NCBI GenBank assembly: GCA_002428045.1
Contig: DIZZ01000281.1
Span: forward strand, 6,151-70,150
Length of the DNA stretch: 64,000 nucleotides
Direction of reading: 5' to 3'
Origin: Verrucomicrobia bacterium UBA6015
Lineage (GTDB): Bacteria; Verrucomicrobiota; Kiritimatiellia; UBA8416
Below the pieces are notes generated by a model, which saw nothing but the letters and a program-made list of their open reading frames with translations, was not told where the DNA came from and ran no database searches. The position numbers and the translations under genes were made by a program. The first letter of the stretch is position 1. The number at the start of each line of letters is the position of its first letter. Positions 45,084-54,966 of this stretch are shown here, in pieces.

Positions 45084-46697
45084 ATGTTTGGTTTTTTGTT
45101 TGGAAATAAAGCGAAACGCGAGAAGCGTGAAATTGTCATTAATGCAGAGTACCTCGAAACGCGGGTAGCGGTGCTGGAGAATGGGGTGCTCGATGAGTTC
45201 CATGTCGAGCATCCGACGGAACAGCGCATCGTTGGCAGCATATTCAAGGGCAAGATCCAGAATCTTGAGAATGAACTGCAAGCCGCCTTTGTCGATATCG
45301 GCATGCAGAAGAATGCCTTCCTGCATTACTGGGACATGATCCCGGATGATGCGGCCCGTCTCGCGGCCGAGGAGGGAGGGAGCGGGGATGCCGTTGCCGC
45401 CGCCAAGCCCGGACGGAACCAGCCCCGGCGCAAGCGGTTTTCGAATGAGGAGATCGCCAAGCGTTTTCCTCCAGGATCGGAGATCGTGGTGCAGGTGACC
45501 AAGGCGGCGATCGGCACCAAGGGCCCGCGGGTGACGGCCAGCCTCAGCATTCCCGGGCGTTATCTGGTGCTGATGCCGGGATCGACAATGACCGGGGTGT
45601 CCCGCAAGATCGCGGATGCCAGTGAGCGGCAGCGCCTGAAGAAGATTCTCGAACGCCTGCCATTGCCTGCCGATTGCGGGCTGATTGTGCGCACGGTTGC
45701 CGCCGATGCGAGCAAGCGCAGCTTTGTGCGCGATTTGCGCGGTTTAGCCGTATCATGGCATGAATTGCAACGTGTCATGGCCGAGACCCCGGCCCCGTGC
45801 TGCCTGTATCAGGAACCCGATCTGGTCGAACGGGTGGTACGCGACAGTCTGACCGATGATATTGACCGCATCATCGTGGATGACCGCGAGAAGTTTGAAC
45901 GGTTGCGCGTGGTCGCCTCCGAAATCTCGCGACGGGCGAAGGCGAAGATCCAGTTGTATGAAGGCGATATGCCGCTTTTGGAGCATTATGATGTCGAGCG
46001 GCAGGTCGAGCAGGCGTTTCGGCGTCAGGTTCCTCTCAAATCCGGCGGATGTCTTGTGATTGACGAGACCGAGGCGATGATCGCGATCGATGTCAACACC
46101 GGGCGCCACAAGGGCAAGGGAAGCCAGGAGGAGGTCATCCTCGAGGTGAACCTGGAGGCCGTTGATGAAGTGGCCCGGCAGATGCGCTTGAGGAATATCG
46201 GCGGGCTGGTCGTGATCGACCTGATCGATATGAAGTCGCGCAAGCATCAGGCGACGGTTTTCCGGGCGATGAAAACCGCCTTGAAGAAGGATCGGGCGCG
46301 GACCAATGTGCTTCCGATTTCGGAACTCGGGCTCATGGAGATGACCCGGCAGCGCGTCGAGGAAAGCCTGCTGTCATCCACGGTGGTCGATTGCCCGTAT
46401 TGTCATGGACGCGGAAACGTCCGCTCGGCCTTGGGTATCAGCGTGGAAATTCAACGGCAGCTCGCTGCCGTGCTGCGTCGGTTCCGGGGTAAGAATGTGA
46501 TCCCGAACCTGCAGGTGGTTGTTCATCCGACCGTGCTTGACCGGTTGCGCCGTGAGGACGAGGCATTCCTGGTTGAACTGGAGAAGCGCTGCAACGGGCG
46601 GTTGGTCTTCCGTTCCGATCCGTCCAGGCATGTTGAGTTCTTTGCCATCCTCAATGCCGATGGCGGCGAAATCCTGTACTCACGCAAAGAGTCGTAG
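45084..46697 (+). CDS. rng: Ribonuclease E/G family endoribonuclease
   Basis: 537 residues. An N-terminal S1 domain (about 38-150) holds a variable basic insertion (RNQPRRKRF). The catalytic part contains VIDETEAMIAIDVNTGR, whose Asp residues bind Mg, and DLIDMKSRKHQ. CPYCHGRG is the zinc-link motif for dimer-of-dimers formation. It processes rRNA and initiates mRNA decay in the cytosol. The short C-terminus lacks the RNase E degradosome scaffold, so it is RNase G-like. An AAGGGG ribosome site precedes the ATG. It is 30 bases after rodA, an association also known in proteobacteria (mre-rng). Confidence 0.95.
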   Translation: MFGFLFGNKAKREKREIVINAEYLETRVAVLENGVLDEFHVEHPTEQRIVGSIFKGKIQNLENELQAAFVDIGMQKNAFLHYWDMIPDDAARLAAEEGGSGDAVAAAKPGRNQPRRKRFSNEEIAKRFPPGSEIVVQVTKAAIGTKGPRVTASLSIPGRYLVLMPGSTMTGVSRKIADASERQRLKKILERLPLPADCGLIVRTVAADASKRSFVRDLRGLAVSWHELQRVMAETPAPCCLYQEPDLVERVVRDSLTDDIDRIIVDDREKFERLRVVASEISRRAKAKIQLYEGDMPLLEHYDVERQVEQAFRRQVPLKSGGCLVIDETEAMIAIDVNTGRHKGKGSQEEVILEVNLEAVDEVARQMRLRNIGGLVVIDLIDMKSRKHQATVFRAMKTALKKDRARTNVLPISELGLMEMTRQRVEESLLSSTVVDCPYCHGRGNVRSALGISVEIQRQLAAVLRRFRGKNVIPNLQVVVHPTVLDRLRREDEAFLVELEKRCNGRLVFRSDPSRHVEFFAILNADGGEILYSRKES

Positions 46698-46752
46698 GCG
46701 AAGATGCCGTGCTATATGTCCGTAAGTGACCATGAATGATGGGGGTTAGAAT

Positions 46753-48912
46753 ATGCAGTTCAATCGTCTTTGCCAAACCGTTTGCTGCCTGCTGCTTGTG
46801 GTGACAGGTGTTGTTGATGCACAGGGGCAAGTGGCTCCCGCCCGGGATACATCCTTTGCGTTGTCGAATGAGAATTCACCGATCGAGGCCAATGCCGATG
46901 GGGCCTTGGAGTATGACAAGATCAATGGGCGCATCACGGCCACAAGTAATGTCGTCATTACCTGCGGACGTGACATCCTCTATGCCGACCGGGTACTGGT
47001 GGAAACGCACAGTGGTGATGCATATGCCCTGGGCAATGTGGTTCTGAAGCGGGGGGGCGAGGAAATCCGTGCAGCCAAGCTGCATTATAATTTCCGGACC
47101 CGGGTGTCGAATCTAGATAACCCTTCCGTGGATTCGGATCCGTTTCATGTGCAAGCCGATACCATTACCCGTACGGATGACAACCAGTATGAGATCCATA
47201 ACGCAAAGGTGACGACCTGTGTTTATCCTCACCCGCATAGCCACTACCATGTCAGGGCCCATAATATCACACTGGTTCCGAATCAGTATATGAAATCCTG
47301 GCATGCGGTCTGGTATCTTGGGTCGGTCCCCTGCTTTTATCTGCCCTACTGGAAAGTGCGCCTGGATGAACCCTCCGCCTGGCGATTCTATCCTGGGTAT
47401 CGCAGCCGTTGGGGGGCCTATCTGCTGACCTCCTACCGCCAGCGGCTTTCGCCCCAGTTACGTTCCGAACATCATGTCGATTACCGCACGGAGCGGGGAT
47501 TTGCAATCGGTGAGGATCTGCGCTGGAATGTGGAGCAAGGCAACGGCGACCTGAGTCTCTACTTCCTAGATGATCAGGAGCCCTATGCCGATGATCGTGC
47601 GATGGATGCCGAGGATGTTGAGTCGCAGCGGTATCGCCTGCGGCTGCGGCACGCACATGGGCTTGATGAGCGGACGCGATTGCTGACGCAAGCCAACTAT
47701 CTGAGCGATGCCACCGTGTTGAGCGACTTCTATGAGCGCGAATACCGCCAGTCGCGGCAACCTGAGAACTACGTGTCGGTTTCCCATCGGCGCGATGCCT
47801 TCACGTTGACGGTGCTGGCAAATGCACGGCTGAATGATTTCTATTCCAATGTGAATCGCCTGCCTGAAGTATCGCTCAATGTATTCCGTCTCCAGTTGGG
47901 CGACAGCTCCGTCTATTATGAAAGCCAAACCGCTGCGGCAAACCTGGAGCGGGTGTGGCCGGAAGACGGAACCAACACGGAGTACTCGGCATTCCGCGTG
48001 GATACCTCGCACATGGTCTACCAGCCGCGCCGGTTGGATGGCTGGCTGAATGTGATTCCGCGGGCAGGCTACCGGGGGACTTATTATTCCGAATCGATAG
48101 ACCTGATGTTGATTAACACACAGATTGTGCAGCAGGCTAGCGGGGCATTGCTGCGTAATGCGTTTGAGGTCGGTTCAGAAGTCTCCTACAAGGCACTCAA
48201 GCTGCTGGTGGCAGGGGATGACGGGTTGGCCCCCTGGCGACATGTCGTGGAGCCGTACGCTGACTATTCCCTTCGGTTTGAACCGAATGCGTTGCCCGAG
48301 GATCTATACCAGTTTGATTCGGTGGATACGCTGGATGAGCTGCACCAGCTCCGGGTTGGGGTACGCAATAAATTCCAGACCAAGCGTGACGGCTCCACGG
48401 TGGATGCGGCGGATGTCGACCTGTATACGAAGCTCCGGCTCAATCCTGAGGGTGAGAAGGAGTTCTTCGATCTGGTCTCGCTAGATTCCGAATTTCATCC
48501 GGCAACGTGGATCCAGCTTGATGTGGACGGCGACTACAGCACTCAGGATTCGGTGCTGCAGCGGCTCAATACGCGGTTCACGATTGAACAGGAAAAATTC
48601 TGGGAGGTCGGGGTTGAGCATCGCTATCGTGACAAGGAGAGCAATCTGCTGGCGGCGGATGTGACGATATATCCGAACCTCGAGTGGGCATTCAACTTGT
48701 TTGGCCGGTACGAGTTTGAGGGGAGTCGCGTGGAAGAGCAGGGGGGCTATGTTCAGCGTAACCTCGATTGTCTCTCGATTCGCATGGGTGGGAGCGTCCT
48801 GCCCGGATATACCCGCACGGATGGCTCCGAGCGGGATGATGACTACCGGGTTCTGCTGGAAATATGGTTGACCGCGTTTCCTGAGATGGGTATCGGGTCC
48901 AATCAACGTTAA
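46753..48912 (+). CDS. lptD: LPS-assembly protein LptD (OstA/LptA domain plus beta-barrel)
   Basis: 719 residues with a signal peptide (1-23). Residues of about 40-170 form an OstA/LptA-type beta-jellyroll (EYDKINGRITATSNVVI, LYADRVLVETHSGDAYALGNVVL). The remainder is beta-rich with alternating aromatic strands, as for the LptD barrel: PCFYLPYWKVRLDEPSAWRF, and GYRSRWGAYLLTSYR at the first strands. It inserts LPS in the outer leaflet of the outer membrane. The protein is slightly short, with fewer cysteines than E. coli LptD. It lies 12 bases before polB. Confidence 0.88.
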   Translation: MQFNRLCQTVCCLLLVVTGVVDAQGQVAPARDTSFALSNENSPIEANADGALEYDKINGRITATSNVVITCGRDILYADRVLVETHSGDAYALGNVVLKRGGEEIRAAKLHYNFRTRVSNLDNPSVDSDPFHVQADTITRTDDNQYEIHNAKVTTCVYPHPHSHYHVRAHNITLVPNQYMKSWHAVWYLGSVPCFYLPYWKVRLDEPSAWRFYPGYRSRWGAYLLTSYRQRLSPQLRSEHHVDYRTERGFAIGEDLRWNVEQGNGDLSLYFLDDQEPYADDRAMDAEDVESQRYRLRLRHAHGLDERTRLLTQANYLSDATVLSDFYEREYRQSRQPENYVSVSHRRDAFTLTVLANARLNDFYSNVNRLPEVSLNVFRLQLGDSSVYYESQTAAANLERVWPEDGTNTEYSAFRVDTSHMVYQPRRLDGWLNVIPRAGYRGTYYSESIDLMLINTQIVQQASGALLRNAFEVGSEVSYKALKLLVAGDDGLAPWRHVVEPYADYSLRFEPNALPEDLYQFDSVDTLDELHQLRVGVRNKFQTKRDGSTVDAADVDLYTKLRLNPEGEKEFFDLVSLDSEFHPATWIQLDVDGDYSTQDSVLQRLNTRFTIEQEKFWEVGVEHRYRDKESNLLAADVTIYPNLEWAFNLFGRYEFEGSRVEEQGGYVQRNLDCLSIRMGGSVLPGYTRTDGSERDDDYRVLLEIWLTAFPEMGIGSNQR

Positions 48913-48924
48913 CCGAGGTGTCTC

Positions 48925-51162
48925 GTGAAATCGTTCCCGCTTCCAGATGATCCCTTGCTTTTCGGTGCATCCTCGCTCGCTGGCGTGACGGCCATCGAGC
49001 CGTGTGGCGATCGTCAGGTGGTCATGTTCTGCGGCGAGGGGGATACCCGTCGAGAGGTCATGACGGATTTCAATCCGTTTATCCTGATGACCTCTGCGCT
49101 GGCGGCGGAATGTCCGGTCGAGACGACCGATGTCAACGTGATGCAGGGCAGCTTCCCGCTGGATCGACTGTTGTTTTTCAGCGGGATGGCGAAATTCCAG
49201 GAAGCGCGCCGCTGGCTGGATTCCAAGTGTCCGCAGAAACAGGGGGATCCCATGGCACCGTACGTGGTGATCAAGGATCCCGTCCAGCAGTTTTTGCTGC
49301 AGCGCGGCGTGACCCTGTTCAAGGGGATGGCCTTTGGGGATGTGCGCCGGATGCAGGTGGATATCGAGTGCATCACCACGCCGGGATACGACTTTTGCAA
49401 TGCCGAGCGTGAAGGGGATCGGATCGTGGCGATCGCCATGGCAGATCAGACCGGATGGGTCGAGGTGCTCAACGGCGCGACGCTGGATGAGCGCGGGCTG
49501 CTGGAACGGTTTGTGTCGATCGTTCGGGAGCGTGACCCGGATGTGATCGAAGGCCACAATCTTTATAATTTTGATCTGCCCTATATCGCCACGCGGGCAC
49601 AGCGGTATCGCGTGGCCTTGGCAATCGGGCGCGACGGCAGCGAGCCGGTGCAACGTCCCAGCCGATTCAGCGCGGGTGAGCGGACGGTTAACTACACGCG
49701 GTTTGATATTTATGGTCGGCATGTGATCGATACGATGTTTCTCGCTCAATCCTACGATGTCTCGCACCGCTCGCTGGATAGCTATGGCCTCAAATCGGTA
49801 GCCGTCCATTTCGGGGTGGCTGCACCGGATCGTACCTATCTGGCGGGAGGGGATATCAGCCATGTATTTGCCAGTGATCCGGATCGCCTGGTGGACTATG
49901 TGCGGGATGATGTAACCGAGACGCGCAGCGTGAGTGACCTACTCTCGCGTAGCAGCTTTGCGCAGGCGCAGATGCTGCCGTTCTCGTATCAGGATATCGC
50001 CTTGCGCGGCAACGCTGTCAAGATCGATGCGCTGCTGCTGCGTGAGTATCTGCGCCTGGGGCGTTCGCTTCCGCAGCCCTCGGTTGGGCGCCCGTTCGGC
50101 GGTGGATATACCGATCTGTTCATGGAAGGGCTTATCCGTAATGTGCATCATTGCGATGTACGTTCGCTCTATCCCTCGCTGATGCTGGCGCATCAACTGG
50201 CCCCTTCAACCGATGCCGCTGGCGTGTTCCTGTGCTTGCTGGATACGTTGCGGCGGTTCCGGTTGGAGGCGAAGGCGGCGATGCGGGAGGCGGCAACGGG
50301 AACTGAAAAAATGGAACTGGATGCGTTGCAGTCGACGTTTAAGATCCTGATCAATTCCTTTTACGGCTACCTCGGCTTTTCGCAGGCTCGCTTTAATGAC
50401 TTTGATGCCGCTGATCGCATCACGCGCGAAGGTCGGGAGCTGCTGACGTCGATGGTCATGTGGCTTGAGGAGCACGGCGCAAAGCCGGTGGAGATCGATA
50501 CCGACGGGATCTACTATGTGCCGCCGCCGGAAACGGCGGATCCGGTGCGCCAAGATGCATTCCGCAAGGCGTTTGCTATGTACCTGCCGACAGGGATCGA
50601 GATCGAATTCGATGGTGAGTATGCCGCCATGTTCAGCTACAAGATGAAGAATTATGCCTTGCTGCAGCATGACGGGGAAATGATTGTCAAGGGGGCTGCG
50701 CTCAAGTCGCGCGGGCTTGAGCCGTTCCAGCGCGATTTCATGCGGCGTTTTCTCCGTCTGCGGCTGGAGGGGCGCGAAAAGGAACTGCCACGCCTCAAGG
50801 AGGAGTTCAGCAGCGCCTTGACCGGGCGGACCTTGCCGATCAGTGCCCTGGCAAAGTCCGAGACGCTCTCGGATTCGCTGACCGTCTATGTGCGCAAGCG
50901 CGATAAGGAGGGGGCTGCCAAGCGGGCGGCCTACGAGTTGGCGCTCACGGCGAAGCGGGAGTACCGTACCGGGGATCAGGTGGCCTTTTATGTGACGGGG
51001 ACACGCAAGAATGTGGCGATCCATGAGAGCTGCAAACTGGCGGCGGACTGGGATCCGCAACATCGCGACGAGAATGTGGCCTACTATCTGGCGAAGCTGG
51101 ATGGACTATACGAGAAACTGGGCGGGCCAGCGGAAACGTCACGGCAGGGCGAGTTGTTTTGA
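48925..51162 (+). CDS. Family-B DNA polymerase
   Basis: 745 residues with an intact 3'-5' exonuclease and polymerase. Exo I is DIE (Asp146, Glu148), Exo II is HNLYNFDLPYI and Exo III is YVRDDV. Polymerase motif A is DVRSLYPS (Asp411), motif B is KILINSFYGYLG and motif C is DTDG (Asp525, Asp527). It therefore should be active and proofreading. The compact form resembles archaeal and PVC polymerases rather than E. coli Pol II. A role in repair or lesion bypass is inferred. It sits between lptD (12-base gap) and gspG (14-base gap) in a cell-envelope operon. Confidence 0.93.
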   Translation: MKSFPLPDDPLLFGASSLAGVTAIEPCGDRQVVMFCGEGDTRREVMTDFNPFILMTSALAAECPVETTDVNVMQGSFPLDRLLFFSGMAKFQEARRWLDSKCPQKQGDPMAPYVVIKDPVQQFLLQRGVTLFKGMAFGDVRRMQVDIECITTPGYDFCNAEREGDRIVAIAMADQTGWVEVLNGATLDERGLLERFVSIVRERDPDVIEGHNLYNFDLPYIATRAQRYRVALAIGRDGSEPVQRPSRFSAGERTVNYTRFDIYGRHVIDTMFLAQSYDVSHRSLDSYGLKSVAVHFGVAAPDRTYLAGGDISHVFASDPDRLVDYVRDDVTETRSVSDLLSRSSFAQAQMLPFSYQDIALRGNAVKIDALLLREYLRLGRSLPQPSVGRPFGGGYTDLFMEGLIRNVHHCDVRSLYPSLMLAHQLAPSTDAAGVFLCLLDTLRRFRLEAKAAMREAATGTEKMELDALQSTFKILINSFYGYLGFSQARFNDFDAADRITREGRELLTSMVMWLEEHGAKPVEIDTDGIYYVPPPETADPVRQDAFRKAFAMYLPTGIEIEFDGEYAAMFSYKMKNYALLQHDGEMIVKGAALKSRGLEPFQRDFMRRFLRLRLEGREKELPRLKEEFSSALTGRTLPISALAKSETLSDSLTVYVRKRDKEGAAKRAAYELALTAKREYRTGDQVAFYVTGTRKNVAIHESCKLAADWDPQHRDENVAYYLAKLDGLYEKLGGPAETSRQGELF

Positions 51163-51176
51163 GAGGAGTGTGCAGG

Positions 51177-51614
51177 ATGCGAACGCATGGACAGGACGGG
51201 TTCACGTTGATGGAGCTTCTGGTGGTCATCCTGATCATCACGATCCTCGGGTCGGTGGTCGGCGTCAAGCTGGTGGGCAAACCGCACGAAGCCAGATATG
51301 CCGCCGCCGTGGCGCAGTTGAAGAATTTCGAGACGGCGCTGAAGCTGTACCAGATGGATAACGGGGGGTACCCGACGCAGCGGCAAGGCTTGCAGGCCTT
51401 GGTGCGTCCGGCAACACTCGATCCGAAACCGCGCAAATTCCCGCCGGATGGCTATCTTGAAAAATCTGAATTACCGATTGATCCATGGAAAAACCCCTAT
51501 GTGTACCTCATTCCGGGGTCCAATGGGGAACCGTACGAGATTCTTTCCTACGGGCGTGACGGCAATCCCGGGGGCGAGGGTGAGGATGCCGACGTGTCCA
51601 CATCATCGCACTGA
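51177..51614 (+). CDS. gspG: Type II secretion major pseudopilin GspG-like protein
   Basis: 145 residues. The prepilin peptidase site is G|FTLMELLVV, followed by a hydrophobic helix. The pseudopilin globular domain has YPTQRQGLQALV, DPWKNPYVYLIPG and the calcium-site region GRDGNPGGEGEDADV typical of GspG. The ATG at 51177 is preceded by AGAGGAG. No other secretion gene is nearby, so it may serve a distant T2SS. Its last 12 bases overlap the convergent methyltransferase gene. Confidence 0.92.
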   Translation: MRTHGQDGFTLMELLVVILIITILGSVVGVKLVGKPHEARYAAAVAQLKNFETALKLYQMDNGGYPTQRQGLQALVRPATLDPKPRKFPPDGYLEKSELPIDPWKNPYVYLIPGSNGEPYEILSYGRDGNPGGEGEDADVSTSSH

Positions 51615-52814
51615 CGGGACTCTCTGGTGCGCTTGGTTCAGCGCGGTTTCCAGATAATGCAGGGTTATTCCGTATTGTGCTTTCGCCTGCCCAAGCGTGT
51701 GGCGTATTCGGTCTGGATCGGGGGTAAAGTGAGGATCTTTGGTTCCGGCAATCATCAGGTTTTTGGGCGTGTGGGTGCCGGCGATGAACTCGAACACACG
51801 CGTCCGGTATCCGTGTAGCTCCATGATCAATGCACGCATGGCGTCCGTTATCAGTTCCGCCTGCCGCTCCATTAGGATGCCGTGCTTGATGATCAGGTCG
51901 TTGGTCTTGCCTGGATGATGGGTCTCGATCTCGCGCCGTATCTGCTGGTGGCAGCAGGGGGCCACAACAATTAACTGGGCACCTGCCACGATGCCCTTGG
52001 CGATGGCGTCATCGGTGGCCGTGTCGCAGGCATGCAGTGCAATCAGGGCGTCGATACCGTGGGGATCGACATCCTCAATGCATCCTTCCACAAACCGCAG
52101 ATCCAGGAATCCGGACGCGGTGGCGGTCCGATTGGCCGCCGTCACGAGTTCGTGACGCCGTTCCACGCCGGTGACATCGGCTTTCAAGTGGCGGACATTC
52201 GTCAGGTAGTCATACAGTGCAAAGGTCAGATACCCCTTGCCGCAGCCCATATCGACAAACGTGCGCATGTCGTCAGGGATCATCGGCGCGAGCAGTTCGA
52301 CATAGCGGTTGATCTGACGATACTTGTCTTCTGCCGATTTGAGTACGATGCCGTCCGTCGTGGTGATTCCAAGATCGTGCAAGTAGTTTTTCCCGTCGGT
52401 CGTCAGTAACCGCGGTTTCGCCTTGTCGTGGGTGGTCGGCATGGGCGGATGCGCCTGGGCGATACGCCGGATGGTTTCTCGCCCGTTTTGGTGTCGTTCG
52501 AACGTGATCTCCTGTGACGTGGTCGTCAGCGTGGCCGTCTGGAAATCCTTGGAAAGGAACTGCAGGATCTGCTCGATCGCGGTCTCGACATCGGCATTCT
52601 TAACCACATCTCGGGTCTGGTAGCGATACGTGAAGCCCAGCATTTGGCTGCCTCTGATAATCACGCGGCGGATCCTGATCTTTCGGAGCGCTGGCTCGCT
52701 ACCGGTATAATGTCCGAGCACCACGCCGACAAAGGTTTCGTCCCGGAGGCTGTCGATTAGGTCCCGGTGCCAGTTACGTAGCGGCACAGATGGCGTTTTT
52801 TCAGGTTCGTTCAT
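51603..52814 (-). CDS. Class I SAM-dependent methyltransferase (Methyltransf_32-like)
   Basis: 403 residues. The N-terminal ~170 residues are of unknown fold. The Rossmann domain has DMGCGKGYLTFAL at about 187-199, VERR for the acidic ribose loop, then IALHACDTATD and VVAPCCHQ, as in the Methyltransf_32 family thought to modify RNA. The substrate is unknown. The ATG at 52814 is chosen because the preceding 71 codons of open frame contain a promoter. There is no Shine-Dalgarno sequence. Confidence 0.82.
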   Translation of the reverse strand: MNEPEKTPSVPLRNWHRDLIDSLRDETFVGVVLGHYTGSEPALRKIRIRRVIIRGSQMLGFTYRYQTRDVVKNADVETAIEQILQFLSKDFQTATLTTTSQEITFERHQNGRETIRRIAQAHPPMPTTHDKAKPRLLTTDGKNYLHDLGITTTDGIVLKSAEDKYRQINRYVELLAPMIPDDMRTFVDMGCGKGYLTFALYDYLTNVRHLKADVTGVERRHELVTAANRTATASGFLDLRFVEGCIEDVDPHGIDALIALHACDTATDDAIAKGIVAGAQLIVVAPCCHQQIRREIETHHPGKTNDLIIKHGILMERQAELITDAMRALIMELHGYRTRVFEFIAGTHTPKNLMIAGTKDPHFTPDPDRIRHTLGQAKAQYGITLHYLETALNQAHQRVPSVR

Positions 52815-52824
52815 TTGTGAGACC

Positions 52825-52853
52825 GTAGTACCCGATACGGCGCGACATGTCAA
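52825..52853 (-). promoter_or_regulatory. Putative promoter of the methyltransferase gene
   Basis: On the minus strand a perfect TTGACA (52848-52853) and TACTAC (52825-52830) are 17 bases apart. The ATG follows after 10 bases, leaving room for a leader of only 3-4 bases, and no ribosome site is present. Confidence 0.45.
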
Positions 52854-53043
52854 CACCGGGGAAGCGTGGATGTTGCGTTTCGAGCACCATCGCAGACCGG
52901 TGGATTGCCCCTCCTTTTGAATGGTTGATCGTACCGTTGCGAAAAGACGTGCTGATTGCCTTGTATGGACGCTATGATTCTTGCCATTCGGTTTTGTTGT
53001 GCGTAGATTAAAACTGTTTGAACCCACATTCGGATTAGGAGTT

Positions 53044-53859
53044 ATGGAATTATTTGATACACATGTTCATTTCCTCGCGCAGGAAGGGGCGTTCGCCATG
53101 GAGCCGGTGATGTCCCGTGCGGTCCAGGCCGGGGTTGTCGGGTTGGTGGCGGTCGGTGGCTCCTGTGATCTGAACAAGACGGCGGTAGAGGCTACCCAGC
53201 GTTATCCGGGACTTGTGTCGGCGGCGATCGGGTTCGACCGGAGTCAGACGGATGAGTTGATGAGCATGCCGCTGATTGATGATGCCGTTGGCCGCTTGCG
53301 CCGATCGGTCGATGGCTTGCGCGCCTTGGGCACCAGGATCTGTGCGATCGGTGAAATCGGGCTCGACTATCACTATGCGGAGGGGACCAGCGTCTTGCAG
53401 CAGTCGCTGTTCTCCGACCAGTGTTCGTTGGCGGCGTCGCTGCATTTGCCGGTGGTGGTCCATTGCCGCGATGCCGAGGAGGATGTCCTGCGGATCCTGG
53501 GTGCGTATCGCCAGCAATGCCGGGGACGCGAGCTGATCGGGGTCCTGCATTGCTTCACGGGCACCCTCGGTTTTGCTGAACGTCTGCTTGAACTCGGGTT
53601 CATGATCAGTTTCAGCGGCATCGTGACCTTCCGGAATGCGGATGCCTTGCGCGATGTGGCGAGGACGATTCCCTTGGATCGCCTGCTGGTCGAGACGGAT
53701 TCGCCATTCCTGGCACCTATCCCGCACCGTGGCAAAAAGAACGAACCCGCGTTTGTCCGTGACGTCGTCAACGCGCTTGCAACCCTTCGTGGCATCGCCC
53801 CCGACGCGCTCGCCCGGCAAACCACCGCTAATGCACGAGCCCTTTTTGCATTCAATTGA
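53044..53859 (+). CDS. tatD: TatD family metal-dependent hydrolase
   Basis: 271 residues. DTHVH at 6-10 and later AIGEIGLDYH, VHCRD, LHCFTG and ETDSPFL are the metal ligands and signatures of TatD DNases, which act in the cytosol as 3'-5' nucleases or related hydrolases. The ATG at 53044 is preceded by TTAGGAG. The upstream frame to 52981 is not required. Confidence 0.93.
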   Translation: MELFDTHVHFLAQEGAFAMEPVMSRAVQAGVVGLVAVGGSCDLNKTAVEATQRYPGLVSAAIGFDRSQTDELMSMPLIDDAVGRLRRSVDGLRALGTRICAIGEIGLDYHYAEGTSVLQQSLFSDQCSLAASLHLPVVVHCRDAEEDVLRILGAYRQQCRGRELIGVLHCFTGTLGFAERLLELGFMISFSGIVTFRNADALRDVARTIPLDRLLVETDSPFLAPIPHRGKKNEPAFVRDVVNALATLRGIAPDALARQTTANARALFAFN

Positions 53860-53883
53860 CGTAACGGAACCAATACCGATAAA
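53856..53883 (+). promoter_or_regulatory. Putative short-leader promoter of the hydroxyacid dehydrogenase gene
   Basis: TTGACG (53856-53861), overlapping the tatD stop, and GATAAA (53878-53883) are 16 bases apart. The ATG at 53897 follows after 13 bases without a good ribosome site. Confidence 0.35.
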
Positions 53884-53896
53884 AACAGAGTAATGA

Positions 53897-54904
53897 ATGA
53901 TGAATCAAGAAAACGCGGTGATCTTTTGCGATCGGGAAGCGACGTTCGGTAACGTCTTCGGGCAGGGGCGCTTGGAGCAACTGGCGTCGGTGACATCGCT
54001 TTATCCCGAGGTGGTGGGGGATGCGAATTTCGAAGCGCATGTCGACAAATTGGCTGATGTCGAGGTGGCTTTCTCGACCTGGGGCATGCCGTCGCTGTCG
54101 GCGTCCCAGGTGGCGCGTTTGCCCTCGCTGAAAGCGGTATTCTATGCGGCGGGCACGGTGAAGGCCTTTGCTCCGCCGTTTTTGTCGCGTGGGATCGTCG
54201 TGTGCAGCGCCTGGGGTGCAAATGCCGTTTCCGTTGCCGAGTTCTGTCTGGGGCAGGTGCTGCTGGCCTGCAAGGGGTATTTCCGCAATACGAGGGACTG
54301 CCGAGATGTGGACGCCGTTTATTCCAAAACCCCGTTTCGTGGCAAAGGGGCTTATGGCGAGACGATCGCCCTGATTGGGGCGGGGCAGATCGGGCGCAAG
54401 CTGATTGAGCTGCTGCGCCCCTTCCGGCTGCGGATCCTTGTGGTTGATCCTTATCTGGCGGATGCCGATGCCGCAGCCCTGGGGGTGGAAACGGTCAGTC
54501 TGGAAACGGCCTTCCGCGATGCCTGTGTGGTCAGTAACCATCTACCTAATCTCCCGTCGCTACAAAAGGTATTGGGCCGGACATTGTTTGCATCCATGCG
54601 ACAGGGGGCGACGTTCATCAATACCGGGCGCGGAGCTCAGGTCAATGAGGCGGACCTGGTTGCGGTCTGGCGGGAGCGTCCGGATCTGCTCGCGCTGCTG
54701 GATGTCACCTATCCGGAACCCCCAGCCCGTGACAGTGGCTTGTTTCTGTTGCCGAATATCCAGCTTTCCAATCACATGGCCGGCGCCCATGATGACGAGG
54801 TCGTGCGGATGGCGGATTATATGCTGGAAGAGTTCCGTCGGTACCAGGCGGGCGAACCGCTGCGCTATTCCGTCAGCCTTGACATGCTTGACCGCATGGC
54901 ATGA
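53897..54904 (+). CDS. D-isomer-specific 2-hydroxyacid dehydrogenase
   Basis: 335 residues. The NAD loop is GAGQIG at 161-166. Catalytic residues are Arg245 (NTGRG), Glu274 (YPEPP) and His293 (NHMAG). It reversibly reduces a 2-oxoacid or oxidises a phosphoglycerate-like substrate in the cytosol. The active-site triad is complete. It is not specific enough to name as SerA, GhrA or HprA. Confidence 0.9.
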   Translation: MMNQENAVIFCDREATFGNVFGQGRLEQLASVTSLYPEVVGDANFEAHVDKLADVEVAFSTWGMPSLSASQVARLPSLKAVFYAAGTVKAFAPPFLSRGIVVCSAWGANAVSVAEFCLGQVLLACKGYFRNTRDCRDVDAVYSKTPFRGKGAYGETIALIGAGQIGRKLIELLRPFRLRILVVDPYLADADAAALGVETVSLETAFRDACVVSNHLPNLPSLQKVLGRTLFASMRQGATFINTGRGAQVNEADLVAVWRERPDLLALLDVTYPEPPARDSGLFLLPNIQLSNHMAGAHDDEVVRMADYMLEEFRRYQAGEPLRYSVSLDMLDRMA

Positions 54905-54966
54905 TTGGCGCTTGCTTTTCAAGTATATGTGACATGTTGGCGGCAATCAAATAAGGAGCCTTTTGC

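Noticed and set aside
48481..49863. 460-codon open frame antisense to lptD/polB
   Set aside because: It spans the ends of two well-supported genes and has no family features.
52815..53027. N-terminal extension of the methyltransferase
   Set aside because: The stretch contains a good promoter and no conserved sequence. The ATG at 52814 is a better start.
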